From NCBI GenBank assembly GCA_903832325.1, contig CAILBC010000023.1, forward strand, positions 62,001 to 126,000: a DNA stretch of 64,000 nt. The letters are read 5' to 3'. This DNA is from an uncultured Sphingomonadales bacterium (lineage in GTDB: Bacteria; Pseudomonadota; Alphaproteobacteria; Sphingomonadales; Sphingomonadaceae). A model generated the notes under the pieces. That model was not told the origin of the DNA, searched no databases, and saw nothing but the letters and a program-made list of their open reading frames with translations. Below, piece by piece: positions 1 to 8,626 of this stretch. The translations under genes were made by a program, and so were the position numbers. Every line of letters starts with the position of its first letter. Position 1 is the first letter of the stretch.

Positions 1-314
1 ACCGCGCGATCAAGATGCGCGGCCAGGCCCCAGAAAAACCGATCGCAATGATCCAGGTAATCGGGCCATTTGGCATCGCCCAGCAAATCGGCGCGAGCCA
101 CCTTGATTTCGACAATGATCACCTGCCCGCGCGCATCGATCCCCATCAGATCGGCGCGCCGCCCATTGCGCAGCGGCATTTCCGGCAGGCACCAGATATC
201 ATTGCGCGCAAACAGCCGCGCAATCCCGCGCGCCACGGCCACAGCCTCACGCAAATGCGGATCGGCGGGCCCGGTATCGCCGGCGGCAGGGAGCGCAAGT
301 GACGAATCAACCAT
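1..314 (-). CDS. MmcB-like DNA repair protein (partial, runs off left edge)
   Basis: Reverse-strand translation from ATG at 314: [97 protein letters not shown]; the RRADLM...[25 protein letters not shown] stretch is typical of MmcB family proteins. Not listed in the ORF track because it is open at the edge. Confidence 0.75.
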   Translation of the reverse strand, partial: MVDSSLALPAAGDTGPADPHLREAVAVARGIARLFARNDIWCLPEMPLRNGRRADLMGIDARGQVIIVEIKVARADLLGDAKWPDYLDHCDRFFWGLAAHLDRA

Positions 315-439
315 GCCCCACCATAAGAACAAATCAGAAACATGGAAACCCCGCCCGCAGCACAAAACCGCCGCCCCGCAAAGGCCGCAAAAAGGCTGGC
401 ACGAAGCCCGCTTTGCTGATAACTGCCGCCGCCTGTCCC

Positions 440-516
<77 letters not shown>

Positions 517-585
517 CATTTTCAAAACCATTTCGGCGCCGCAACGAATGGCCTGATCATCAGGCATGGGGCGGGTGCCCGCTGT

Positions 586-1515
586 TCAGCGCACCTGGCC
601 GGCCGGCCGCCATGGATCGGCATGGACCATCACGCCCAGTACGCGGTGGCGATCGCGCAGCGCATTTTCCACTGCCTGCACAATGGTGTGGCCCGCTTCT
701 ACGGTAATGTCGGCATCGATATCGACGTGCACATCGACGCTCAGCATGTCGCCCAGTTTGCGCGTGCGAAGATTGTGGCAGCCGCGCACGTCCGGCGTTG
801 CCAGGATGGTTGACCGGATCGCCTCTACTTCATCGTCATCGGCCGATTGGTCCATCAGATCATGCAGCGCTTCCCAGCCGAACGACCAGCCCATTTTCAG
901 CACCATCATCCCGACCACCAGCGCCGCCACCGGATCGAGAAGGGAATAGCCCGCAAGATTGCCGATGATACCCAGCCCGACCACCAGCGACGATGCCGCA
1001 TCAGACCGCGCATGCCAGGCATTGGCCACCAGCATGGCCGATTTGGCGCGCCGTGCGGCCGCCAGCATGTAACGGAACAGCGCCTCTTTTGCGATCAGCG
1101 CGGCAAGCGCGATGTAGAGCGCAGTCACTTCGACTTTGGGAATCGCCTCGTGGTGCTCGATCCGGATGACCGCAGTCCACTCCATGCCGATGCCCACCCC
1201 GGCCAGCAGCAGGCCAAGCGCCAATGAGGCCGCGTTTTCAAAGCGGTGGTGGCCATAGGGGTGGCGATCGTCGGGTTCGGCCCGCGAATGGGCCGAAACG
1301 AACAGCACCAGAAAATCGGCCACCAGGTCGGAGAGCGAATGAATCCCGTCGGCCACCAGAGCTGCCGAGCCCGACAGCGATCCCACGGCGATCTGCAGCG
1401 CCGACAGGGCTGAATTGACCGCCACGCTGACCCAGGTGCTGCGCGATGCGGCGTGGGCGATCGCGGCATCGCCATCATCATCGCCAGGGGCGCGGGCAAG
1501 ATCGGCATTGGGCAT
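586..1515 (-). CDS. Cation diffusion facilitator (CDF) family transporter
   Basis: SLSGSAALVADGIHSLSDLVADFLVL...HPYGHHRFENAASLALGLLLAGVG; CDF metal-site pattern and C-terminal domain. Start assigned to MPNADL; an upstream ATG at 1575 is also in frame. Confidence 0.9.
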   Translation of the reverse strand: MPNADLARAPGDDDGDAAIAHAASRSTWVSVAVNSALSALQIAVGSLSGSAALVADGIHSLSDLVADFLVLFVSAHSRAEPDDRHPYGHHRFENAASLALGLLLAGVGIGMEWTAVIRIEHHEAIPKVEVTALYIALAALIAKEALFRYMLAAARRAKSAMLVANAWHARSDAASSLVVGLGIIGNLAGYSLLDPVAALVVGMMVLKMGWSFGWEALHDLMDQSADDDEVEAIRSTILATPDVRGCHNLRTRKLGDMLSVDVHVDIDADITVEAGHTIVQAVENALRDRHRVLGVMVHADPWRPAGQVR

Positions 1516-1631
1516 GATCGGACCCCTGTATTGCAATGCTGAACCTGCGACGACAACCGGTTCAGCCTGGGCCAAGCGGCGGGTGATAGCCTGATCCGCA
1601 GATGGTGTGACGCAATCGACGGGAGGTTGTT

Positions 1632-1988
1632 ATGCAAAACGTTGCAGGTATGGCAATCGTGATGGCTGTCGCGGTGGCCGGTTTCGCGCCGGGCGGCACT
1701 GCACAGGCGCAGGAATGGCGGGAGGCACGCGCGGCCGAAGCGGTGTGTTCCGGTCAGCGCGCCGGATTGCTGGAACAGCGGCTGGGCCATGAAGTGGACG
1801 AAGGCGATATCGACCCGGGCACCGCGGCGCGCATTCATGCCGCGATAGACCGGCTGGAAGATCGCCAGCGCCACGAATGCGACGAAGGTGATTGGCGTGC
1901 GATCGGCCGCATTGGCGAACGGTACGGCCGCATCGAAAACTGGATCGACGCAGAGGCCGGTCGTTTGCGCTGGCAGGCAGGCTGGTAA
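1632..1988 (+). CDS. Small exported hypothetical protein
   Basis: 118 aa with signal-peptide-like N-terminus (MAIVMAVAVAGFAPGGTAQAQ). Confidence 0.6.
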   Translation: MQNVAGMAIVMAVAVAGFAPGGTAQAQEWREARAAEAVCSGQRAGLLEQRLGHEVDEGDIDPGTAARIHAAIDRLEDRQRHECDEGDWRAIGRIGERYGRIENWIDAEAGRLRWQAGW

Positions 1989-2009
1989 CCGCCGGATCGG
2001 TCTGCCCGC

Positions 2010-2669
2010 CTATCCCGCAAAGGCCCGGTCGATGGCGGCCTCGCATGTGCGCAGCGCTGCGACAACGCGGGGATCGAATTTGCCAAGCAGTTGCGGCGAG
2101 GCACCGTCGCAGATTTCCGTCATCGCCGCGGCGTGGTCCATGCCTGCCTTGTAGGGGCGCGCTTCACGCAGCGCGCTGTAAACATCGCAGACAGCGACAA
2201 TGCGGCTTTCCAGGCCGATTTCTTCGCCGACAAGGCCTTTGGGATAGCCCGATCCGTCCCAGTTTTCGTGATGTTCCAACGCGATCAGCGCGGCAAAGCG
2301 GGCGAACATATTTGGCCCGATCGACGCCAGGTGAACAAACCCGAGGCGCGGATGCTGCTGCATCGTTGCCATTTCATCCGGAGTGAGCGCGGCGCACTTG
2401 TCCATCAATTGCGCCGGGACATAAAGTTTACCCACATCGTGCAGCGCCGCTGCCCTGCCCAGCCTGCGGCACTCCGCCGGCGACAGGCCCAGCGCCGCGC
2501 CAAGGATCGCGCTCAGCCGCCCGACGCTGCGCATGTGCCGCCCCAGTTGCAGCCGGTGCGGCAAGTCCTTCAATTGGACCGCGGGTTTTATATCACGCGA
2601 AAACAGGGGCACGGACAATGACCACGACAGCGCCGGGAAACCGGTTGCAGCAAAGCCGGCCTTCGACAT
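2010..2669 (-). CDS. HD-GYP domain protein (putative c-di-GMP phosphodiesterase)
   Basis: LHDVGKLYVP and EHHENWDGSGYPKGL motifs. Confidence 0.85.
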   Translation of the reverse strand: MSKAGFAATGFPALSWSLSVPLFSRDIKPAVQLKDLPHRLQLGRHMRSVGRLSAILGAALGLSPAECRRLGRAAALHDVGKLYVPAQLMDKCAALTPDEMATMQQHPRLGFVHLASIGPNMFARFAALIALEHHENWDGSGYPKGLVGEEIGLESRIVAVCDVYSALREARPYKAGMDHAAAMTEICDGASPQLLGKFDPRVVAALRTCEAAIDRAFAG

Positions 2670-2841
2670 CGGACAGGTGAAGACAAAATTCAGCGGAAGT
2701 ATTCAGAAGTCCTGCACAGAAAACATATTGAATCCGACCCGATTCTGTCACCTTAGCAATTATACGGCATCGGCTGTTTCAAAGCGGGATATCGCCCCGC
2801 CCCGGCATGGGCGCATTGGCACGCTCATACGCAGCGCGGGG

Positions 2842-3255
2842 TCAAATCCGGCGCAGCTTGTCTTCGTCCGGGCGCCAGGTGGTAACGCGGTGGCGGCTTT
2901 TCACTTCGAACGTGGCGCCGGTATCGGCCAGGTCTTTCAGCCGCTGGATCGCGGCAAACAGCGCGGCCAGATTGATCGGGCTGTCCAGTTCCACGCCAAA
3001 GCCCATGCCTTCGGTCCAGCGCACGTGCGCCTGCACCATCTGCCCGTCGGGCAGGCGGATTGTGACCAGTTCCCCCGCAATCGGCGGCAAAGTGCCGCGC
3101 GAATTGGCGCCAAGCCCTCTGCCTGAGACATTGCGGATCAGGATGTCGTGCGGGGAAAGCCGGTCCGATCGCATTTCGGCGCGGATCAGGCGGCGCTCGC
3201 GCGCTTCACGCACGATGTCCGGATTCTTGTCTGAAGCTGTCATCGGAAAGGTCAT
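2842..3255 (-). CDS. PilZ-like domain protein
   Basis: ARERRLIRAEMR...ILIRNVSGRGLGANSRG...VRWTEGMGFGVELD; PilZ RxxxR and (D/N)xSxxG layout. Confidence 0.7.
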   Translation of the reverse strand: MTFPMTASDKNPDIVREARERRLIRAEMRSDRLSPHDILIRNVSGRGLGANSRGTLPPIAGELVTIRLPDGQMVQAHVRWTEGMGFGVELDSPINLAALFAAIQRLKDLADTGATFEVKSRHRVTTWRPDEDKLRRI

Positions 3256-3288
3256 CGCACCCCCGTTGCTGTCACCATCACGCCTGCA

Positions 3289-3615
3289 TCACGCCACGGC
3301 ATCTGGATCGAGCACCCGCGCCATGGAAATCGGCTTTTCAAAGGCGATCCCCGCCTGCCCGTCATTGGCCCAGACGACAGCGCCAAAGGCATCCTGACCG
3401 CCCACGCGCACCACCACTTCGCGCCCGACCCATGGCGGACTGTCGACCGTGATCCGCACGCCCATGATCGACACGTCCTGCATGATCGCCGTGACATGGC
3501 GCGTCGTCGTGATCATCTGCACCGGATGCGCCGAACGAAACCGCGGATGCTGGCGCCGCTGTTGTGCCGCCCCGACCTTCATTCTGGCGTTCTTGCCGAA
3601 GATATCTGTTTTCAT
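3289..3615 (-). CDS. PilZ-like domain protein
   Basis: QQRRQHPRFRS...MQDVSIMGVRITVD...GAVVWANDGQAGIAFE; start assigned to internal Met. Confidence 0.7.
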   Translation of the reverse strand: MKTDIFGKNARMKVGAAQQRRQHPRFRSAHPVQMITTTRHVTAIMQDVSIMGVRITVDSPPWVGREVVVRVGGQDAFGAVVWANDGQAGIAFEKPISMARVLDPDAVA

Positions 3616-3787
3616 CGCCCCCAACCCGTTCGTCTCACCCGGCAACCGCTGCAGCGGGGCGGCAGGTTCAGCGCGCCGGCCGATCCAGACGCGTTAACCG
3701 TTGGCCCGCGCGCGATCCGCCGGAACAAGTGCAGAATAGTTCACGCGCCCTTAAACAATCCGGGATTTTGTACTAAGTAGAGTTGCA

Positions 3788-3895
3788 TAATACCAACATG
3801 CAGTGAGCTTGACTTGACGCATGTTGGTATAAGCCCGCGCGGCGCTTGAGCATCACGATGTGCGATGAGTTCCACTCATCGCACATCCGTATAAG
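3788..3895 (+). repeat. Dispersed two-hairpin repeat, copy A
   Basis: TAATACCAACATGC...GCATGTTGGTATAAGCCCGCGCGGCGCTTGAGCATCACGATGTGCGATGAGttccaCTCATCGCACATCCGTATAAG; two inverted repeats; similar copies at 6503, 11128, 40461, 45743. Confidence 0.9.
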
Positions 3896-3924
3896 TGGCC
3901 GAACGAATGGCGTTTTCCGGCCCG

Positions 3925-4386
3925 TCAGGCGGCCAGGGCAGCGGGCTGGATTTCGCGCGCCCAGCGATCTTCGGCTTCGGCCAGGCAGCTGCTGAATCCG
4001 ACGCGGCGCTCCGCCCAATTCAGGCACCACTGCGCCGCCTGCAGCGCATCGTGCAGGGCCTGCTGGCGGCGACGATAGCGGAAGCCAAGCACCGGCAGGC
4101 GCGCTGCAAAATGCGCCGCATGGTCTGCCTGGTGGCGGATCGAGGCGATTTCGGCGCGAACGTTTGCGATATAGTCTTCGAGCGAAATCGTGTGTTCGAC
4201 ATAATCATCGAACCAGATTTCGAGATGCATTGCCGTCAGTTCGAGCGTGGCATCATCCCGGCCAGCCACAGATGCGCCGGCACCGGGTCGCCTGGCAAAA
4301 AACCGGAACGGCGAAGCAATCCGTGCAACACGCGCGGCAAAACCCTGCGCAATGGCACGAAGCCGGAAATTCTCATGGTCAGACAT
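3925..4386 (-). CDS. Hypothetical protein
   Basis: 153-aa ORF with plausible composition; 8-bp overlap with the upstream ORF on the same strand. Confidence 0.55.
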   Translation of the reverse strand: MSDHENFRLRAIAQGFAARVARIASPFRFFARRPGAGASVAGRDDATLELTAMHLEIWFDDYVEHTISLEDYIANVRAEIASIRHQADHAAHFAARLPVLGFRYRRRQQALHDALQAAQWCLNWAERRVGFSSCLAEAEDRWAREIQPAALAA

Positions 4387-4852
4387 CGATCAGTCCCTTG
4401 GTCCTGCCGCCGAAGCAGCTACGTTTGAAACAGGTGCGCCGGGGCCAGTGGCGTGGCGTGGCGCGGCACAGCGCGGGCGGCGACAGCCAGAGCGTGCGCC
4501 GGCTGGCGAGGTGCCGCAGGCCATCGGCCAGGCGCGCCTCATCGCGCAGCAGCATCGCCCGTTCGATGGTGTGGAGCGCGGCTGAAACCCGTTCGGCAAT
4601 GGCAATATGGCGGACCGGGGCAATATGGCGGACCGGGGCAATATGGCGGACCGGGGCAATATGGCGGACCGGGGCATTGTCTGCGCGCAACCGGGCCACC
4701 GCCCTGACAATCGTTCCGCGCATCCCCGGGACCGCTTTCGGCGCTTCAGCCAGCCGGTCGATCACCCGATGGATCAAGCAATATCCGTCATCAATTCCAG
4801 TCATCACCGAACCCACATTAACCATTGCGAGTGGCGGAATACCGAAGCGCAA
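4379..4852 (-). CDS. Hypothetical protein containing an in-frame APVRHI repeat
   Basis: ORF overlaps the next gene start; contains four 18-bp repeats; start uncertain (MVNVGS is an alternative). Confidence 0.5.
   Translation of the reverse strand: MRFGIPPLAMVNVGSVMTGIDDGYCLIHRVIDRLAEAPKAVPGMRGTIVRAVARLRADNAPVRHIAPVRHIAPVRHIAPVRHIAIAERVSAALHTIERAMLLRDEARLADGLRHLASRRTLWLSPPALCRATPRHWPRRTCFKRSCFGGRTKGLIDV
4601..4672. repeat. 18-bp tandem repeat, four perfect copies
   Basis: (GGCAATATGGCGGACCGG)x4 read directly. Confidence 0.95.
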
Positions 4853-4871
4853 GTTAAGCCCAGAGGAATAT

Positions 4872-4885
4872 TTTGCGTAGTACTA
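4872..4885. repeat. 14-bp direct repeat, copy 1 (flanks Flp pilin gene)
   Basis: TTTGCGTAGTACTA, identical to 5199-5212; contains palindrome TAGTACTA. Confidence 0.85.
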
Positions 4886-5131
4886 TTACGGATTAAATTG
4901 GTTGTTTGGCAAATCGCCGGCAACATAGTTCATCGTGTCGACCAGCGTGTTTTCCAGGCCGTTCAGTGCCGGAATCATTGCGATGGCGACCATGCATGCC
5001 AGCAATCCGTATTCCACCAGGGTAACGGCCTGCCGATCACGGAAAACCCGGCCACACAACGAGAAAAGCCTGGCCGCAGCAGGCCCGACCTTGGCCCGCA
5101 GCAGACTGCCGTCTTTTTCGCAACTGGTCAT
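4886..5131 (-). CDS. Flp/Fap-type pilin
   Basis: RDRQAVTLVEYGLLACMVAIAMIPALNGL: Flp-type VEYGLLA followed by a hydrophobic helix; 81 aa. Confidence 0.85.
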   Translation of the reverse strand: MTSCEKDGSLLRAKVGPAAARLFSLCGRVFRDRQAVTLVEYGLLACMVAIAMIPALNGLENTLVDTMNYVAGDLPNNQFNP

Positions 5132-5198
5132 GGCTTATCCTGCTCTCTTGTCCGCAGGCCAAGCAATGCATTACAAAGCGTTAAGTCCGCCAGAAATG

Positions 5199-5212
5199 TT
5201 TGCGTAGTACTA
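5199..5212. promoter_or_regulatory. 14-bp direct repeat, copy 2, 68 bp upstream of the Flp pilin start
   Basis: TTTGCGTAGTACTA, identical to 4872-4885; regulatory role is inferred from position. Confidence 0.4.
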
Positions 5213-5275
5213 ATCCTAACTGACCAGATCTTTTTTGAACGTGGTCGAGCCATTATGACGATGCCGCAACCGCTT

Positions 5276-5301
5276 CGGGCCCACTCATCAGAGCGGGCCC
5301 G
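5276..5301 (+). terminator. Candidate hairpin terminator
   Basis: CGGGCCCACTC-atca-GAGCGGGCCCG followed by GTCGTTTATTTCC; one mismatch in the 11-bp stem. Confidence 0.45.
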
Positions 5302-5364
5302 GTCGTTTATTTCCAGGGGTTATGCCGGTATTTTGTGCGGCAGCAGATCAACAACCGGCGAAAG

Positions 5365-5979
5365 TCAGCACAGCCTGCCCAGTTCGGTCGCTTCGAACTT
5401 CAGGCGCGCGGCATCGACCGAATTGATGCTGCCCAGCTTGCTCAGCATCCGCAGGCGATGGATTTCGACGGTGCGCACACTGATGCCCATCACGCGGGCC
5501 ATATCCTTGTTGCTGGCGCCTTCGGCCAGCAGATCGAGCACTTCGCGTTCGCGCGCGGTCAACTGGTCGATTTTTTTGCGCGCATCTGCGGCGCGGCATT
5601 GCCGGGCGCGGCGCACATCGACTTCGGGTGCGGAGCGGGCGATCGCATCGTTCAGCGGCGCAACCTGCTGCGGCACGGGCAGATAATCGAGCGCGCCGGC
5701 CTTCATCGCGCGCACGATCGCCACCGAATCCAGTTCGTCCGCCATGGCAATCACCGGCAGCCACTGGCCCGAGCGGGTGATCGCCTCGATCACCCCGGCT
5801 GCGTCGGTGGCTGGCGAGCCATCATGCGTAAGCACCAGACCATCGCGCGGCGAATGGGCCACCAGCTCTTCGGCGCTCGAATACGTTTCGGCATGATGCC
5901 CGGCGGCCAATGCCAGCCGCGCGAGATGGGCGCGCCGGGTCCAGTCGGCATCAACGATGTGGAGTACGCTGCGTGACAT
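5365..5979 (-). CDS. FixJ/LuxR-type response regulator with atypical receiver
   Basis: C-terminal LTAREREVLDLLAEGASNKDMARVMGISVRTVEIHRLRMLSKLG HTH; receiver lacks the usual conserved Lys (GALDYLPVPQQ). Confidence 0.85.
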   Translation of the reverse strand: MSRSVLHIVDADWTRRAHLARLALAAGHHAETYSSAEELVAHSPRDGLVLTHDGSPATDAAGVIEAITRSGQWLPVIAMADELDSVAIVRAMKAGALDYLPVPQQVAPLNDAIARSAPEVDVRRARQCRAADARKKIDQLTAREREVLDLLAEGASNKDMARVMGISVRTVEIHRLRMLSKLGSINSVDAARLKFEATELGRLC

Positions 5980-6438
5980 GTCCGCTTACCTCCCACCAGT
6001 GGGCGCGGGCACCCAGCCCAGCACGCCACGCGCTTCAAGAGCTTGACCGCAGGATTGGCAGGTTCCGCGAAAGGCACTGCCGGTCCAGACAACGCCAGGC
6101 TTTGGCGCGTGGCTGTCAGTTACCCTGCAGAAAAACCTGTTTACCAACCCAAGACCAGGCATTTATTCACACTCCGATCCGAATGCGCTGCCTTGACTTG
6201 GCGAATTGATCCAAGTAAAAAAAACGGCCATTTTAAGACTTTTTTAACATTCGGTGCGACCCGAAGGGCCTTGTTTGACCCAGCAACATTAGCCTTAAGC
6301 ATCTGTTTGCCGAGATTTGGAATTGCACAGCCGCTACGTATTGTCGCGCATGATCGCAGCCGCGATGGCAGCGTGCACAGGGATGGCCCCTGCGATTGAT
6401 GTCAAAGTGGCGATATCTTGTGCAAGCAGGGCGCGGTC

Positions 6439-6480
6439 GCCTGCACAGCGGTAGCCTGCACAGCGGTAGCCTGCACAGGG
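6439..6480. repeat. 15-bp tandem repeat, about 2.8 copies
   Basis: GCCTGCACAGCGGTA x2 plus GCCTGCACAGGG. Confidence 0.9.
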
Positions 6481-6502
6481 GCCATGCAGTGGCAGGCGTC
6501 GG

Positions 6503-6607
6503 CATACGGATGCGCGATCAGTGGAACGCATCGCCCAGCATGACGCTCAAGCGCCGCGCGGGCTTATGCCAACTGCAGCGAGTCAAGCTCACTGCACGAT
6601 GGTATCA
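6503..6607 (-). repeat. Dispersed two-hairpin repeat, copy B
   Basis: Reverse complement begins TGATACCATCGTGCAGTGAGC and continues through AAGCCCGCGCGGCGCTTGAGCGTCATGCTGGGCGATGCG; TGA is the stop codon of the 6605 CDS. Confidence 0.85.
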
Positions 6608-7498
6608 CGGCATTCGTTTGCGCGTTTCGATCAGAAAATTGGTCATCGCGGCAAATGCGGGCTCTTCAAGGGCCAGCAGATCGCGGCGCCGGTCCTTGGG
6701 ATCTTTCCACCGCCGCACCAGGCCCATTTCGACCAATTGGCGTACATGCCGCAACGCGGTGCTGAACGGCAGGCGCGTGGCCGCGCAGGCGCTGGACACC
6801 GGCACCACTTCACCTTCCAGCTGGGCACAGGCGAGATCGAGCATGATATCCCAGCACGGATCAGCAAACAGGTTGGGATCGAAAAACGCTGCGCGCCGGT
6901 CACGGCTGCGCTTTACCACCTTGACCAGTTCCAGCAGATCCTGCGCGGTCACTTCCCGATCGGCCGCGCTCACCGGGGCCGCCGGGGGCGTTTCGGGATC
7001 GGGAGATGGCAGGATTGCATCGAGCGCCCGGCGCATGGCCAACTGGGTCCATTGCCCGGCCGCGCGGCGCAGCGCGGCGGCCAGTTCGCCGGTGGAAACC
7101 GGCTTGGTCAGGAAATCCTGTGCATGGTTGCGCATGGCCTGCACCGCGGCATCCATCGTGGCGTGCCCGGTCGATACGATGGTCACGATCGGCCGCGCCG
7201 ATTCAAACCGCAGAGCCACTTCATCGAGCAGCGACAGGCCATCCATGGCAGGCATGTGCAGATCGGTAACCACGATGCCGATCGCCGGATCATCGGCAAG
7301 CAGGCGCAGCGCGGTCAGTGCATCGCTGGCCTGGACACTGGTGTACCCCAGCGCGGCAGCAACTTCGGCATAGGCCTCAAGCGTCAGTGGATCGTCATCG
7401 ACCAGCAACACCTTGCAGCGGGACAGCGCGCCACCGGTGGGTCCGCTCAACCCTTGAGCAGAGGAAACCTTTGCGGCTTGCGCCACGGCCTGGCCCAT
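6605..7498 (-). CDS. Response regulator with C-terminal MarR-like winged-helix output
   Basis: Canonical receiver (VLLVDDD, VVTDLHMP, STGHA, FLTKPV) plus C-terminal wHTH (LPFSTALRHVRQLVEMGLVRRWKDPKDRRRDLLAL). Confidence 0.8.
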   Translation of the reverse strand: MGQAVAQAAKVSSAQGLSGPTGGALSRCKVLLVDDDPLTLEAYAEVAAALGYTSVQASDALTALRLLADDPAIGIVVTDLHMPAMDGLSLLDEVALRFESARPIVTIVSTGHATMDAAVQAMRNHAQDFLTKPVSTGELAAALRRAAGQWTQLAMRRALDAILPSPDPETPPAAPVSAADREVTAQDLLELVKVVKRSRDRRAAFFDPNLFADPCWDIMLDLACAQLEGEVVPVSSACAATRLPFSTALRHVRQLVEMGLVRRWKDPKDRRRDLLALEEPAFAAMTNFLIETRKRMP

Positions 7499-7597
7499 TG
7501 AACCTACCCCCTGCCCGATTGTGCTGCAACTACTGCTGTTTTCGATCGCCCCTGTTTGCGCCCCTACGGTTCGTACAAAAGACCGTCTTGCCATAAC

Positions 7598-7635
7598 GAT
7601 ACCAAAGTTGCGGTGGCCCGCAAACAATTGGTATC
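7598..7635. promoter_or_regulatory. Nested imperfect palindrome between divergent signalling genes
   Basis: GATACCAA-ag-TTGCGG-tggc-CCGCAA-acaa-TTGGTATC. Confidence 0.5.
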
Positions 7636-7732
7636 ATTTCGGTCCTTAATAAACGGTAAGGCTTGATAATGCAACCGAATCAGAGTTGAAGGCGGGTCCT
7701 GAAGCAAATCATGAAAGGGAAATGGCGCCATC

Positions 7733-8023
7733 ATGGTGGAAATCGAAAACCGCCTCCCCGGCTTGCTGGCGTCCGGGGCATCAGCACTTCACGAACTCAA
7801 GCAGACGCTGAATGTGATGCAGCTGACGGCGGGCAATATCGGCATGCGGATAACTCCGCTGCTGGATGCTGACAATGCCGCCTATCTGCGCGCAAAGCTT
7901 GGCATTATCGAGTTGCAGATCGCCACGCTGACCACAAAGTGCGAGCAGATCTGCGGCGCGCAGGGCATGGCCTCAAAAGCGGCAAGCCCTGAAAAGACGG
8001 CTGGGGAAAAGACTGGACTTTGA
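7733..8023 (+). CDS. Small helical protein resembling an isolated HisKA/DHp segment
   Basis: ALHELKQTLNVMQLTAGNIGMRI...YLRAKLGIIELQIATL resembles an H-box (HELxQPLxVIxL) and second DHp helix; no ATPase domain in the 96 aa. Confidence 0.55.
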   Translation: MVEIENRLPGLLASGASALHELKQTLNVMQLTAGNIGMRITPLLDADNAAYLRAKLGIIELQIATLTTKCEQICGAQGMASKAASPEKTAGEKTGL

Positions 8024-8086
8024 CATGACAGCACATGCTCTCCGGTTCCAGGCGGGAACACTACTACGGGTGGAGCAGTTGCGACA

Positions 8087-8623
8087 ATGTACGGATTGAT
8101 TCATCGCGCCATGCGCGAGATGGTGATCGATACGCTGGGCGATCCGGCCTGGCTGGCCATCGAAAAGGAACAGGATATCGGCCCTGGGGAAATGATCGGC
8201 CAGTCGGTCTATGACGACGCGCTGACCATGCGCCTGCTGGCTGCGGTGTCGGCCCGGTTTGATAAACCGATGGACCAGACCATGCGCGTTTTCGGGCATT
8301 ACTGGGTGCGGTTCGTGTCAAAGGGGGCCTATGCCGCGATCCTGAATTTCACCGGCAACGAATTGGCGACCCTGCTGCGCAATCTGGATCGCATGCACCA
8401 GACCGTGCGCGTGACCATGCCCGACGCGGTGGTCCCTTCGTTTTCGGTGATAAGCGAAAGCGCGCAAGAACTTTGCGTGGAATACCGTTCGCAGCGCAGC
8501 GGGCTGGAACCGATGGTGGTCGGCCTGCTGGAAGGGCTGGTCGGGCATTTCGGCCTGGCCGGCACTGTGGAGCAGTTGATCCACCCCGAAGGCCCGGCGC
8601 GATTCCGGATCAACCTGGCCTGA
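8087..8623 (+). CDS. H-NOX domain (haem NO-binding) protein
   Basis: MYGLIHRAMREMV..., VFGHYWVRF, LLRNLDRMHQTVRVTMP (proximal His) and EYRSQRSGL (YxSxR haem propionate motif). Confidence 0.9.
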   Translation: MYGLIHRAMREMVIDTLGDPAWLAIEKEQDIGPGEMIGQSVYDDALTMRLLAAVSARFDKPMDQTMRVFGHYWVRFVSKGAYAAILNFTGNELATLLRNLDRMHQTVRVTMPDAVVPSFSVISESAQELCVEYRSQRSGLEPMVVGLLEGLVGHFGLAGTVEQLIHPEGPARFRINLA

Positions 8624-8626
8624 ACC

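Noticed and set aside
4601-4672. Possible CRISPR-like array
   Set aside because: Perfect head-to-tail 18-bp repeats without spacers; a minisatellite, not CRISPR. No cas genes and no spaced repeat arrays seen anywhere.
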